A DNA stretch of 64,000 bases from Roseateles terrae (GCF_014192155.1 NZ_JACHXO010000003.1:186001-250000); one strand, 5' to 3'; numbered from the stretch's first letter, positions 51,149 to 60,914 are shown. Notes: generated by a model not told the origin, from the letters alone. Translations and numbers: made by a program.

Positions 51149-53692
51149 ATGCCCGCCCCCCCTTTCGCCGCTGATCACGTCGCGCGCAGGGGTCGCCGGA
51201 CCGGCCGTTTGCTGCTGCCCCTCCTGCTCACTGCCCTCGGCGCGGCCCTGCTGCCGGCGCAGACGCAGGCGGCACCGTCGTCCTACAAGCAGCCCTCGCC
51301 CGCCATCCGTGAGCTGCTCGATGCGCCGCTGCCCACGCGCCTGCTGCCCTCGCCCGACCGTCAAAGCGTCGCGCTGATCGAGCAGCGCCGCTACACCCCG
51401 CTGGACGAGCTGGCCCGCCCGGCGATGCGGCTGGCCGGCGCCCGCTTCGACCCGCGCAGCGCTACGCCGCAGAACCTGACGGGCATCCTGCATCTCAAAC
51501 TGCGGCCGCTGCTGGAGCCGGAGGCGGCGGAGCGGGTGGTGGAACTGCCCTCGGGCGGCCTCTGGCACAGCTTCGCCTGGGCGCCGGACGGCCAGCGTTT
51601 TGTCATCGCCCGGCGCACCGATACCGGCGACGAGCTCTGGGCCGGTGCCACCAGCAACGGCCAGCTCTGGCGCATCTACAACGTGCGCCTGAACAACGCC
51701 ATCGATCCGGATGACCTGGCCTGGCTCAGCGCCAGGGAGGTGGTGGTGCTGACGGTGCCGGACCAGCGCGGCAGCCCGCCCTCGCGTCAGCAGACAGGTC
51801 CGGTCATCCAGGAGAACCATGGCAAGGCCTCGCCGGAGCGCACCTATGCGGACCTGCTGCGCAATCCGGCCGACGAGGACGCCTTCGAGTACTACGCCCG
51901 CTCGCAACTGACGCTGGTGGATATCTCCTCCGGCCAGAGCCGCGACTTGGACAAACCGGCCCTCTTCACCAGCATCTCCGCCGTGGGCAACGGCCAGGCG
52001 CTGCTGACCGAGCGCATCACCCGCCCCTTCAGCTACAACCTGACCCTTGACGACTTCCCCACAACGGTGGAAGTGCGTCAGCGCGACGGCAAGGTTATCC
52101 GGGAGCTGGCGCGCATGCCGCTGAAGCAGGGCGTGGCCATCGACGGCGCGCTGCCCGGACCACGGGTGTTCTACGCCTCCCCGACCAAGGATGCAGCGGT
52201 GTACTGGGTGGAAGCACTGGACGGCGGCAACCCAGCATCACGCGCGGCCTTCCGCGACCGGGTGATGCGGCTGGATCCGCCCTACACCGGCGAGCCTTTT
52301 GAAGTGCAGCGCATGCCTTACCGCTTCACCCGCCTGCGCTTTCTGGACGACGGCCAGCATGCGCTGCTGACGGAAGAAGACCGCAGCCGCGGCTGGACAC
52401 GGACCTATCTGCTGCCGCTGCGCGGAACGCAGAGCCGGCCCCTGTTCGAGCATTCGGTGCGTGAGCGCTACCGCCATCCCGGTGTGCCGCTGATGCGCAC
52501 GCTGCCCAACGGTCAGCAGGCGGTCCAGACGCTCGGCGGCGACCTGCTGCTGGTGGGACAAGGCGCCAGCCCGCGCGGGGATCGTCCGTTCCTGGACAAG
52601 ATCTCCATGCGCGACTTGAGCGTGCAACGCTTGTTCCAGTCAGCCGACGGCGTGTATGAGTTGCCTTTGGCCGTGCTGGACGACAAGCGGCTGCTCACGC
52701 AGCGGGAGGCCGAACATGAGCCGCCCAACCTGATGCTGCGAGAAAACGCGGGCAGTGGCGGTGGCGCGGGACGCGTCGTGGCGCTGACCCGCCTGAAGGA
52801 CCCGACCCCGCAGCTGCGTGCAGTCCGGCGGGAACTGGTCACCTTCAAGCGCAGCGACGGCGTGGAGCTCTCCTTCTGGATGTATCTGCCGCCCGACCTG
52901 AAGGAGGGAGACCGGCGCCCGGCCCTGGTCTGGGCCTATCCGCTCGAGTTCAATGACGCCGCCCTGGCCAGCCAGCTCAGCGGCTCACCCGGCCGCTACA
53001 TGAGCTTCAGCTCGATCAGCCCCCTAAACCTGCTGATGGATGGCTATGTGGTGCTGATGGATGCCACGATGCCGGTGGTCGGCGATGCCCGTACGATGAA
53101 TGACAACTTCATCGAGCAGATGACGATGAATGCCCGGGCCATCCTCGACAAGGCGGAAGAACTGGGGGCGGTCGATCCGCGCCGGGTGGCCATCGGCGGC
53201 CACAGCTACGGCGCCTTCATGACGGCCAATCTGCTGGCCCACACCCGGCTGTTCCGCTGCGGCATTGCCCGCAGCGGCGCCTACAACCGGACGCTCACGC
53301 CGTTTGGATTCCAGAGCGAGCGGCGCTCGCTGTGGGAAGCCAAGGATGTCTATCTGAAGCTGTCACCGCTGCTGTTTGCCCAGCAGATCAAGGAGCCGCT
53401 GCTGCTGATTCATGGCGAGGCGGACAACAACTCCGGCACCTTCCCGATGCAGAGTGAGCGGCTTTATCAGGCGATGGCCGGGCTGGGCGGCACGGTGCGG
53501 TATGTGCTGCTGCCGTATGAAGCCCATGGCTACGCGGCGCGCGAGTCGGCCGGTCAGGTGCAGTGGGAAATGAGCCAGTGGCTCAAGGGCTGCGTGGGAG
53601 ATCCGCGGTCGCTCAGCGCAGGCACGTCTGGCGCCGCCGCAGCACCCGCGGAGGACCGGGCCTCCACAGCCCGGGCGGCCGGCAGCCGCTGA
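51149..53692 (+). CDS. S9 family serine peptidase (prolyl oligopeptidase-like, glutamyl-endopeptidase type)
   Basis: An 847-residue exported peptidase from MPAPPFAADH at 51149, which leaves a normal signal peptide (LLLPLLLTALGAALLPAQ). A beta-propeller (about 60-590) precedes the alpha/beta hydrolase domain. The catalytic triad is Ser686 in GGHSYGAF, Asp759 in HGEADNNSG and His793 in YEAHGY. The layout and DNNSGTFPMQSERL text resemble the S9D glutamyl endopeptidase group, so cleavage after Glu is a reasonable guess. The C-terminal tail of about 40 residues is Ala/Ser-rich. It converges on the zinc metallopeptidase gene. Confidence 0.88.
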   Translation: MPAPPFAADHVARRGRRTGRLLLPLLLTALGAALLPAQTQAAPSSYKQPSPAIRELLDAPLPTRLLPSPDRQSVALIEQRRYTPLDELARPAMRLAGARFDPRSATPQNLTGILHLKLRPLLEPEAAERVVELPSGGLWHSFAWAPDGQRFVIARRTDTGDELWAGATSNGQLWRIYNVRLNNAIDPDDLAWLSAREVVVLTVPDQRGSPPSRQQTGPVIQENHGKASPERTYADLLRNPADEDAFEYYARSQLTLVDISSGQSRDLDKPALFTSISAVGNGQALLTERITRPFSYNLTLDDFPTTVEVRQRDGKVIRELARMPLKQGVAIDGALPGPRVFYASPTKDAAVYWVEALDGGNPASRAAFRDRVMRLDPPYTGEPFEVQRMPYRFTRLRFLDDGQHALLTEEDRSRGWTRTYLLPLRGTQSRPLFEHSVRERYRHPGVPLMRTLPNGQQAVQTLGGDLLLVGQGASPRGDRPFLDKISMRDLSVQRLFQSADGVYELPLAVLDDKRLLTQREAEHEPPNLMLRENAGSGGGAGRVVALTRLKDPTPQLRAVRRELVTFKRSDGVELSFWMYLPPDLKEGDRRPALVWAYPLEFNDAALASQLSGSPGRYMSFSSISPLNLLMDGYVVLMDATMPVVGDARTMNDNFIEQMTMNARAILDKAEELGAVDPRRVAIGGHSYGAFMTANLLAHTRLFRCGIARSGAYNRTLTPFGFQSERRSLWEAKDVYLKLSPLLFAQQIKEPLLLIHGEADNNSGTFPMQSERLYQAMAGLGGTVRYVLLPYEAHGYAARESAGQVQWEMSQWLKGCVGDPRSLSAGTSGAAAAPAEDRASTARAAGSR

Positions 53693-53723
53693 TCTCGCGG
53701 CCCGTTCGTCGCTGTGGACGAGC

Positions 53724-53742
53724 CCCGGTCAGAGCGACCGGG
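53724..53742. terminator. Hairpin between convergent peptidase genes
   Basis: CCCGGTC-AGAGC-GACCGGG forms a 7-bp stem about 32 bp past the S9 peptidase stop, overlapping the stop of the zinc peptidase gene. There is no T tract, so termination is only a possibility. Confidence 0.35.
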
Positions 53743-54619
53743 TCTGGAAAGTGTCGCAGTCGCGGATGCTGCCCTGCGCCAGCCCGCGCTTGAACCAGCG
53801 CTGACGCTGCTCGCTGGTGCCGTGGGTGAAGGACTCCGGCACCACATCGCCGCCGGAGCGGCGCTGCAGCGTGTCGTCGCCGATCTTGGACGCCGCATTC
53901 AGCGCTTCGTCGATGTCGCCCGCTTCCAGCCAGCCCTTGGATTGCTGCGAGTGATAGGCCCACACCCCGGCCAGGCAGTCCGCCTGCAGTTCCACCCGCA
54001 CACTGGTGGCATTGGCTTCGCGCTCCGACTGGCGGCGGCGCAGGGCATCGACCTTGTCGGTCACGCCCAGGAGGTGCTGCACATGGTGGCCGACTTCATG
54101 GGCAATGACATAGGCCTGGGCGAAGTCGCCGGGCGCACCCAGGCGGTCCCGCAGGGTACGGTAGAAGCTCAGATCGATGTAGACGCGGCTGTCGCCGGGA
54201 CAGTAGAACGGGCCCATCGCCGACGCGCCACGGCCGCAGGCGGTCTGGACGCGGTTGGTGAAGAGCGCCAGACGCGGCGGCTGGTAGGTCTGGCCCGAGG
54301 CCTGGAAGACACGCGTCCACACCTCTTCGGTGTCGGCCAGCACGATGGAGACGAACTTGCCGCCGTCATCCTTGGGATGGGTGCCAGGAGCGGCGGGCGC
54401 CGTCTGCTGATGCGGCGCTGCGGGGGCACGCCCGCCGTCCGCCATGCCCAGCAGCGTCATCGGATTGATGCCGAAGATCCATCCCGCCACCAGCGCCAGC
54501 ACCACGCCACCCAGGCTCAGGCCGCCGCCGCCAATCGAAAAGCCGCCGCCACCACCGCCGCCGTCGCTGCCGCGCAGGTCATCCACGTTGTCGCTTTCGC
54601 GCTGGCCTTCCCATTTCAT
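53729..54619 (-). CDS. Neutral zinc metallopeptidase, YpfJ/KPN_02809-type
   Basis: A 296-residue membrane-anchored protein. AGGAG lies 6 nt before the [20 protein letters not shown] is the typical N-terminus of this family, followed by a Gly-rich loop and one membrane helix ([16 protein letters not shown]). The metallopeptidase site is HEVGHH (His174, His178) in [16 protein letters not shown], with the third ligand region in [12 protein letters not shown]. Other family text is [16 protein letters not shown] and [17 protein letters not shown]. Peptidase activity in this family is presumed from the motif. Confidence 0.92.
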   Translation of the reverse strand: MKWEGQRESDNVDDLRGSDGGGGGGGFSIGGGGLSLGGVVLALVAGWIFGINPMTLLGMADGGRAPAAPHQQTAPAAPGTHPKDDGGKFVSIVLADTEEVWTRVFQASGQTYQPPRLALFTNRVQTACGRGASAMGPFYCPGDSRVYIDLSFYRTLRDRLGAPGDFAQAYVIAHEVGHHVQHLLGVTDKVDALRRRQSEREANATSVRVELQADCLAGVWAYHSQQSKGWLEAGDIDEALNAASKIGDDTLQRRSGGDVVPESFTHGTSEQRQRWFKRGLAQGSIRDCDTFQTRSL

Positions 54620-54877
54620 GATCGTCTCCTGGTCCGGGCGATGCCGCCGTCCGATGAATCGTCCGAACCCCTGGGCACCCGCCGTGCCCGAATTGTCAGG
54701 GCGGACACCGGTACCGCGCGCCGGCGCCGATCGCGATCAGCGGCGATTCCTCGTCAGGGTCCATTCTCGCCCTTGAAGGTCGCATATCGAACTGTTCCCG
54801 TCGAAATATCATTTTTAGCGCTTATAAATCGGGACTGTACCTCTCTACCTAGGGAGAAGATTCGGCAAAATCGACCT

Positions 54878-55516
54878 ATGACTGCTATTGCACGCCCCCC
54901 AGAAGAATTGCAGGAAGACTTCAGTACTCGGGAAGTCGCCCAGCGCCTGGGCATGGCTGTGCGTTCAGTCCAGCTGATGGTCGACCGCGGGGAACTGCAG
55001 GCCTGGCGCACGCCGGGCGGTCATCGCCGCATCCTGCGCAGCTCGCTGGATGCCTGGCTGACCGGCCGGGGGCTGGCCCCCACCAAGGGTGGAGACGCTC
55101 CCGCCCCGGTGGAAACCAGCCGCAAGCTGCGGGCCTTGCTGATCGAGGACTCGGTCCACTACCAGAACCTGGTGGCGCTGCTCATCGCGCAGCAGTTCCC
55201 GGAACTCGAGCTGCACACCGCCAATGACGGTATTGGCGGTCTGGTCATGTATGGCCAGCTGCAGCCGGACGTGCTGCTGGTGGACATCCTCCTGCCGGGC
55301 ATCGATGGCGCGGCGTTGGTCACCAGCCTGCGTTCACAGCCCCTGTTTGCCCATTGCGAGCTGATCTTCATCACGGCTCTGGACGCGGACCAGCGTCAAC
55401 CCTATGCCTTCGCCCTGGCCGACCTGCCGGTGATCCACAAGCCGCGACTGGTGACGGATCTGCCGCCGATGCTGACGGCGGCCATCCAGCGGGTGAGCAC
55501 CACGACCTCCGCCTGA
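54878..55516 (+). CDS. HTH-receiver protein (MerR/excisionase-type HTH at the N-terminus)
   Basis: A 212-residue protein with the unusual order HTH then receiver. Residues 14-65 (DFSTREVAQRLGMAVRSVQL, RTPGGHRRILRSSLDAWL) are a MerR/excisionase-like winged helix. Residues about 85-205 are a receiver with Asp136 in VLLVDILLPG, an acidic residue in LLIEDS and Lys in VIHKPR. The ATG lies in an AT-rich leader with GGGAGAAG about 17 nt upstream. The next gene starts one base after this stop. No kinase adjoins the pair, so it is an orphan regulator whose kinase lies elsewhere. Confidence 0.88.
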   Translation: MTAIARPPEELQEDFSTREVAQRLGMAVRSVQLMVDRGELQAWRTPGGHRRILRSSLDAWLTGRGLAPTKGGDAPAPVETSRKLRALLIEDSVHYQNLVALLIAQQFPELELHTANDGIGGLVMYGQLQPDVLLVDILLPGIDGAALVTSLRSQPLFAHCELIFITALDADQRQPYAFALADLPVIHKPRLVTDLPPMLTAAIQRVSTTTSA

Positions 55517-55517
55517 C

Positions 55518-56420
55518 ATGTCCGCGGGCCTGCGGGTCCTCCTGGTGGAGGACGATCCTTCACTTCAGCGCTTCGTCGCGCTGGCGCTGGAAGATCAGGA
55601 TGTCCGGCTGGTGGGCTGCACCTCGGTCGATGAGGCCCTGCGCACCCTGGCGACCCATGCCTTTGACCTGATCATCACCGACCTGATGCTGCCCAACCGC
55701 ACCGGGCAGGACCTGCTGGCCACCCTCCAGGATCAGCCGGCCCTGCGCGGACCGGCCATGCTCGCGGTGTTCAGCGCCGGACTCAACGGGGCGGTGCGGC
55801 AGCAGCTGGCCGCGCTGGGGGCGCAGCGGTTTCTGGTGAAGCCGTGTTCCCTGGCCGAGTTGCGGGCCTGTGTGAATGAGGCACGGGAGGCGGTGGCCGC
55901 GAGCTTGAGCCCGGAAGCTCTCGATGCCGCTGTGGTGCAGGCGCCTGCGGCCGCAACGACCGTCGGGGTCGGGACTCAGGCACAGGCGAAGACACCGGAC
56001 CCGTCGCGGGCGGAAGCGTCAGCCCAGGTGCAGACGCAGGACCTGTCTGACACGCCCACTGCGGACGCTGTGGAGACGTTCTTCGGCGGCAACACCGCCC
56101 TGCATCAAGCCTTCCTGGAACGCTGCAAGGCGCAGTTTCCCAAGGACCTCGCCCAAGGCCGGGACGCGGCCCAGCGCGGAGATGCGCAGACACTGCGCCA
56201 TCTGGCCCATAGCCTGAAGAGCGTCCTGACGACGCTGGGTTACCCGACGGCCGCCGCGACCGCACGCGCGCTGGAAGATCTGGCGCACCGGGTCAGTGAA
56301 GGGACGGCCCCCCAAGTCGGTGCCGCGAGGGTGGCCACCGATGCAGACGCCCCCGGCAACGAGCAGGCGCTGCGCGACGGCTGGTCGCGGCTGGATGCTG
56401 CGGTGAGCCGCGTCCTCTGA
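55518..56420 (+). CDS. Receiver plus histidine phosphotransfer (HPt) protein
   Basis: A 300-residue cytoplasmic protein. The receiver (1 to about 125) has VLLVEDDPS, Asp55 in LIITDLMLPN and Lys in RFLVKPCS. An Ala/Thr/Gln-rich linker (about 135-180) leads to an HPt domain with His231 in LRHLAHSLKSVLTTLG. It follows the HTH-receiver gene by one base (TGA-C-ATG), so both are co-translated. Receiver-HPt proteins pass phosphate in multistep relays; a relay between this HPt and the HTH-linked receiver is plausible but inferred. Confidence 0.9.
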   Translation: MSAGLRVLLVEDDPSLQRFVALALEDQDVRLVGCTSVDEALRTLATHAFDLIITDLMLPNRTGQDLLATLQDQPALRGPAMLAVFSAGLNGAVRQQLAALGAQRFLVKPCSLAELRACVNEAREAVAASLSPEALDAAVVQAPAAATTVGVGTQAQAKTPDPSRAEASAQVQTQDLSDTPTADAVETFFGGNTALHQAFLERCKAQFPKDLAQGRDAAQRGDAQTLRHLAHSLKSVLTTLGYPTAAATARALEDLAHRVSEGTAPQVGAARVATDADAPGNEQALRDGWSRLDAAVSRVL

Positions 56421-56457
56421 GCGAAGCGAGGGCGGAGCAGGTCCGCCGTTCGCTCAG
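56417..56457. terminator. Hairpin whose arms contain the stop codons of two convergent genes
   Basis: CTGAGCGAA and TTCGCTCAG pair perfectly, with an inner GGCGGA/TCCGCC stem. The left arm holds the TGA of the receiver-HPt gene and the right arm the stop of the membrane protein gene. No T tract is present; it may act in both directions as a weak terminator or an RNA end stabiliser. Confidence 0.5.
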
Positions 56458-57056
56458 AATTCCGCGTCGCCCATGAACGTGCCGACGAGCGCCAGCAGCA
56501 GGAACAGTCCGCCCAGCACGATGCCCACCCAATTCAATGCCGTGAACCGGTCATTGCGAGGGCTGCCCTTGGCGACCTCCTGGTTCACCGTGTTCATGGC
56601 GGACTGCACCGGCAGCAGAAACATCGGCGCGGCCAGGCTGAACCACCAGATCCATTCGGAATTCGCCTTCCACAGCAGCGACAGCGCCGCCCAGCCAATC
56701 GCCGCCATGCCGGCATTGAGCGCGATGCCGTAAGGCGTGGCGGACTCGCGAACCTTCTTGCAAAGCGAGTAGACGAAGAAGATGGCGAACAGGCCACGCA
56801 CCGCCGGCCAGATGTTCGAGCGTTCCCGCGACTTCACCATCGCCCACTGCATGTAGAACCAGTAGACGATGTAGAACTGCAGGGTGACGGTGCTCATCAC
56901 CATCAGCTTGAGCGGCGAGACCGAGAACCACATCGGCTGTCCGGCCGCGCCAGGCGGCAGCACACCGTCCACCTCCGCTTCCGGCGGCGCGTAACGGGCG
57001 CCGATGTCGAAGTCGGGCTGGCTCGGCACCGTGGGTGCAAAGGGCGTTTGAGACAT
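56454..57056 (-). CDS. Membrane protein resembling DUF4234 proteins
   Basis: A 200-residue inner-membrane protein from MSQTPFAPTV, whose ATG follows AGGGAGGA. The N-terminal 45 residues are soluble and acidic. Four to five hydrophobic segments follow, the first with WFSVSPLKLMVMSTVTLQFY and IVYWFYMQWAMVKSRE, similar to DUF4234-type proteins. The last segment is VGIVLGGLFLLLALVGTFMG. Function unknown. It converges on the receiver-HPt gene with stops inside one hairpin. Confidence 0.78.
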   Translation of the reverse strand: MSQTPFAPTVPSQPDFDIGARYAPPEAEVDGVLPPGAAGQPMWFSVSPLKLMVMSTVTLQFYIVYWFYMQWAMVKSRERSNIWPAVRGLFAIFFVYSLCKKVRESATPYGIALNAGMAAIGWAALSLLWKANSEWIWWFSLAAPMFLLPVQSAMNTVNQEVAKGSPRNDRFTALNWVGIVLGGLFLLLALVGTFMGDAEF

Positions 57057-57268
57057 GGATTCCTCCCTGCGAAATGAAAACGGCAGCACCGGCCTGGCGT
57101 CGATGGCTCATGAAGGCGCCGGATACTCAGGGCGGCATCATGCCGTTTCGGGTGGTCGGGATCCATCCGGCAAAGCCCATAGCGGCTGTTTGTGTGATGC
57201 CTTTCATGCTTCGTTTCAGCCACCACGCAGGGCGTTGCGCCGCGGGGGCCGGCCGAGTGCGTGTGGCG

Positions 57269-59401
57269 TCAGATCACCAGCGGATCAATGTCCACCGCCC
57301 AGCGCAGCAGCCCTTTGTGCCGGCGCTTGAGCGTGTGCAGGGACGGTAGCCATTCCCGCAGGAAGCGCTGCAACTGGCCGCGATGGCCCGCTTCGATCAG
57401 CATCTGGTAGCGCTCGACATTGGCCACGCGCGCCACCGCCATCGGCACCGGCGGATACAGCAGCAGGCCCATGGCCAGCGGCAGCTCCATCGCCTGCGCC
57501 TGCGCGGCTTCGAGGAACTCCTTCGCCGCTTCCACCGTCCGCCCCTCGGCCCGGACCAGCGCCAGATGGGCAAAGGGCGGCAGCCCGGCGGAGACCCGCT
57601 CGCTCAGCTGGCTGCTGGCGAAAGCCTCGTAGTCATGCCGCTGCAGCGACTGGTAGAGCGCATGCTCCGGATACCAGGTCTGCACCCACAGCTCGCTGCG
57701 CGCCGCCTGCGCTGCATCACGGCCGGCGCGCCCGCCCACCTGCATCAGCAGCGAGAACAGCCGCTCCGGGGCACGGAAATCGTTGCTGAACAGCGCGCCA
57801 TCCGGATTGACCGCAGCCACCAGGGTGATGCGACGAAAATCATGGCCCTTGGCCACCATCTGCGTGCCGACCAGCACATCGACATCCCCGTCATGCACCG
57901 CGCTGAGCTGCGCCTCCAGGCTGCCCTTGAGCCGGGTGGTGTCGGCATCGATGCGGGCGATGCGGGCGCCGGGCAGAGCCTCGGCGAGCTGTTCCTCCAG
58001 CCGCTCGGTGCCGCGGCCCAGCGGCGCGATGTCGGGATTGCCGCAGGACGGACAGGCTCGCGGCACCCGCTGTGACACGCCGCAGTGGTGGCAGCGCAGG
58101 GTGCGGTCCTCGCGATGGAACACCTGATGGGCGCTGCAATGCGGGCAGTCGCTTTTCCAGTTGCACTGGTCGCAGTGCAGCACCGGCGCATAACCGCGTC
58201 GATTCAGGAAGACCAGACTCTGTTCACCGCGTTCCAGGCGCTTGCGCAGCGCATCCAGCAGCGGCACCGACAGTGCGGTGGTGACGCCCTTCTTGCGCTC
58301 CAGGCGGTTCATGTCGAAGAGGCGCACCTTTGGCAGCTCACCCCCGCCGATCCGCTCCGTCAGATCGATGCGGCGGTAGCGGCCCGCCAGCGCATGCTGC
58401 CAGGTCTCCAGCGACGGCGTGGCCGAGCCCAGCAGCACCGGCACCTTCTCGAGATGCCCGCGGTAGACCGCCAGATCCCGCGCGGAATACCGCGCGCCGT
58501 CCTGTTGCTTGTAGGACGGGTCATGCTCTTCATCCACCACCACGAGACCCAGCCGCGGCAGCGAGGCAAACACCGCCAGCCGCGTGCCCAGCACCAGCTG
58601 CGCGCGACCCAGATGCGCACTGAGCCAGTGCCGCAGCCGCTGCGCAGGCGTGAGGCCGCTGTGCAGCGAGACGATGGTGTGACCGGCGAAGCGCGCCGCG
58701 AAGCGGGCTTCCAGCTGCGGCGTGAGATTGATCTCGGGCACCAGCACCAGCACCTGCCGCCCCTGCGCCAGCGCCTCCTCCGCCGCTCGCAGATAGATCT
58801 CGGTCTTGCCGCTGCCGGTCAGGCCCCAGAGCAGCGCTGGCGGCGGCGTCGGTTCGGCGGCCAGGGCCTGCACCGCGGCGAAAGCGGCGGCCTGTTGCCC
58901 GGTCAGCGCGGGACGCTCAGGGGCGACCGTCACCGGGTCCTGCTGCGCAGCCGCTTCTGCCTTGTCCAGCTTTTTCAGCCGGGCACGCAGTTGGGTGTCG
59001 TCGAGATCGCGCAGTTGCGGCGGCAGCACCGCCAGGGCGAGTTCACCGACGCTGCGCTGATAGTAGGCGGCGGCGAAATCCAGCAGACGACGCCAGGCGG
59101 CCGACAGTGGCGGCAGCGCATCCAGCGCCGCGCCGACCGGGCGCAGCTGATCTTCCGGCAGCGCATCGTCGGGCGATTCGGGCGTGGGCGGATCGTCCCA
59201 GACGATGCCCAGGGTGTCGCGCCGCCCCAGTCCCACCTGCACCAGCGTGCCCGGTGACAGGTCTTGCGGCCCCAGGTAATCCAGCGGACCGGTCAGGCCG
59301 CTGTGCTGCGGTGCATCCACCGCCACGCTGACCCGCCGCCAGCCTGCGGTGGCCGGGTCGCGGTCCTGCTGACCTTCCTGAGGAACATGCGCCAAGTCCA
59401 T
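57269..59401 (-). CDS. priA: Primosomal protein N' (replication restart helicase PriA)
   Basis: A 710-residue superfamily 2 helicase that reloads the replisome at stalled forks. The start at 59401 (MDLAHVPQEG) is the ATG; a GTG 21 bp upstream is possible. The N-terminal DNA-binding domain has VSVAVDAPQHSGLTGPLDY and TLVQVGLGRRDTLGIVW. Helicase motifs include LWGLTGSGKTEIYL (Walker A), VVVDEEHDPSYKQQ (DEEH) and LLGSATPSLETW. The zinc-binding cysteines are all present (CDQCNWKSDCPHC, CHHCG, CPSCG). GTERLEEQLAEALPG and VGTQMVAKGHDF follow. A perfect DnaA box lies 36 bp upstream of the start codon. Confidence 0.95.
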   Translation of the reverse strand: MDLAHVPQEGQQDRDPATAGWRRVSVAVDAPQHSGLTGPLDYLGPQDLSPGTLVQVGLGRRDTLGIVWDDPPTPESPDDALPEDQLRPVGAALDALPPLSAAWRRLLDFAAAYYQRSVGELALAVLPPQLRDLDDTQLRARLKKLDKAEAAAQQDPVTVAPERPALTGQQAAAFAAVQALAAEPTPPPALLWGLTGSGKTEIYLRAAEEALAQGRQVLVLVPEINLTPQLEARFAARFAGHTIVSLHSGLTPAQRLRHWLSAHLGRAQLVLGTRLAVFASLPRLGLVVVDEEHDPSYKQQDGARYSARDLAVYRGHLEKVPVLLGSATPSLETWQHALAGRYRRIDLTERIGGGELPKVRLFDMNRLERKKGVTTALSVPLLDALRKRLERGEQSLVFLNRRGYAPVLHCDQCNWKSDCPHCSAHQVFHREDRTLRCHHCGVSQRVPRACPSCGNPDIAPLGRGTERLEEQLAEALPGARIARIDADTTRLKGSLEAQLSAVHDGDVDVLVGTQMVAKGHDFRRITLVAAVNPDGALFSNDFRAPERLFSLLMQVGGRAGRDAAQAARSELWVQTWYPEHALYQSLQRHDYEAFASSQLSERVSAGLPPFAHLALVRAEGRTVEAAKEFLEAAQAQAMELPLAMGLLLYPPVPMAVARVANVERYQMLIEAGHRGQLQRFLREWLPSLHTLKRRHKGLLRWAVDIDPLVI

Positions 59402-59696
59402 GATTTCCAAGCTTGCCCACACCCGGGCTGTCAGCCTGTGGATAACTTTGTGGGAAACGACCGCATTTCTTTCGACAACTTCGCGGGCGCCGGCGGAAGG
59501 GGGAAAACGCCAAGCGTCGGGGCAAACCCCAAGACTTGTTTGAAATCAATCACTTGCGTGCCCATCCGGGAAAATCCCGACGGCGGCATGACCGGTGTGC
59601 TGCCTTTGAGTGACATGCACGGATTTGGGGATAACTGCTGTCCAAGGTCCGGTCAATGGCGCGCGGTCAAGGGGGCGGATCCGACGGTCGCCGGGC
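59402..59696. other. Region between hemE and priA with DnaA-box-like sites
   Basis: A gene-free stretch of 295 bp. Apart from the DnaA-box-like sequences at 59437-59445 and 59626-59634, I see no further gene. It must contain the priA promoter if priA is not read through from hemE. Confidence 0.5.
59437..59445 (-). promoter_or_regulatory. Perfect DnaA box upstream of priA
   Basis: The minus strand reads TTATCCACA, the consensus DnaA box. A one-mismatch site, TTTCCCACA, lies 3 nt further upstream on the same strand (59449-59457). Their spacing is 12 bp, about one helical turn, 36-56 bp upstream of the priA ATG. Confidence 0.65.
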
Positions 59697-60788
59697 TCAC
59701 ACCGGCTGGCGCAGCAGGCGGGAGTGTCGGTGCACTTCATCCACCAGCTCGGCCACATGATCCGGCGGCGTGAACTGACTGATGCCATGGCCGAGGTTGA
59801 AGATGTGCCCGCCCCACTGGCCGTCGGCGCGCTGCGGGCGGCCGAAGCTGTCCAGCACGGCGCGGGCCTCCTGCCGCACGACCGCGGGCGGAGCGAACAA
59901 CACGTTCGGGTCGAGGTTGCCCTGGAAGGCCACCTTGTCGTTCAGGCGCTGGCGGGCCTTGCCGAGGTCAACGGTCCAGTCCAGGCCAATGACATCAGCG
60001 CCCGCATCGGCAATCTCGTCCAGCCACAGGCCACCGCCCTTGGTAAACAGCAGTCGCGGCACGCGCCGACCCTCATGTTCGGTCTTGAGCTGTGCCAGCA
60101 CCCGGCGCGAGTAATCCAGGCTGAAGCGCTGGAAGGCACCGTCGGCCAGCACACCGCCCCACGAGTCGAACACCATCACCGCCTGCGCGCCGGCGTCGAT
60201 CTGCGCATTGAGGTAGGCGGCCACTGCATCGGCATTGATGGACAGGATGCGGTGCATCAGGTCCGGTCGCGCGTACATCAGGCTCTTGACATGACGGTAG
60301 TCGTCAGAGCCGCCGCCCTCCACCATGTAGCAGGCGAGCGTCCATGGGCTGCCGGAGAAACCGATCAACGGGACACGGCCATTCAGCGCCTGACGGATGG
60401 TGCTCACCGCGTCGAACACATAGCGCAGCTTGTCCATGTCCGGCACGGCGAGTCCGGCCACGGCCGCTTCGTCCCGCACCTGCTTGGCGAACTTGGGACC
60501 CTCGCCCGCAGCGAAGCTCAGACCCAGGCCCATCGCATCGGGCACGGTGAGGATGTCGCTGAAGAGGATGGCGGCATCCAGCGGGTACCGGTCCAGCGGC
60601 TGCAGCGTCACTTCGGTGGCGTAGTCCTTGTTGGTCGCCAGGCCCATGAAGCTGCCCGCACGTTCGCGGGTATCGCGATACTCCTTCAGGTAGCGCCCCG
60701 CCTGGCGCATCAACCAGACCGGTGTGTAGTCGGTGGGCTGGCGCAGGCATGCGCGCAGGAAGGTGTCGTTCTGAAGTGGGGCGCTCAT
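59697..60788 (-). CDS. hemE: Uroporphyrinogen decarboxylase
   Basis: A 363-residue haem-biosynthesis enzyme that converts uroporphyrinogen III to coproporphyrinogen III. The start [10 protein letters not shown] at 60788 is chosen over an upstream in-frame codon. Signatures are [19 protein letters not shown] (N-terminal active-site motif), [20 protein letters not shown] (catalytic Asp), [31 protein letters not shown] and [16 protein letters not shown]. Length is normal for the family. It lies upstream of priA on the same strand, separated by 295 bp. Confidence 0.96.
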   Translation of the reverse strand: MSAPLQNDTFLRACLRQPTDYTPVWLMRQAGRYLKEYRDTRERAGSFMGLATNKDYATEVTLQPLDRYPLDAAILFSDILTVPDAMGLGLSFAAGEGPKFAKQVRDEAAVAGLAVPDMDKLRYVFDAVSTIRQALNGRVPLIGFSGSPWTLACYMVEGGGSDDYRHVKSLMYARPDLMHRILSINADAVAAYLNAQIDAGAQAVMVFDSWGGVLADGAFQRFSLDYSRRVLAQLKTEHEGRRVPRLLFTKGGGLWLDEIADAGADVIGLDWTVDLGKARQRLNDKVAFQGNLDPNVLFAPPAVVRQEARAVLDSFGRPQRADGQWGGHIFNLGHGISQFTPPDHVAELVDEVHRHSRLLRQPV

Positions 60789-60914
60789 GCAGGGATTATC
60801 CACGGGGCCCATGGGATACTGATTTGCGTCTGATCACAAGCCGGACGTCGAAAGGCCTGCTCTTGAAATCCGGCCTTTCCCCTCGATATGCGCCGACACC
60901 AGGAGGATTGATCC

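Noticed and set aside
53714-54877. Long upstream extension of the HTH-receiver gene
   Set aside because: The extra residues run antisense through the zinc metallopeptidase gene and lack character; the ATG at 54878 gives a complete HTH-receiver protein.
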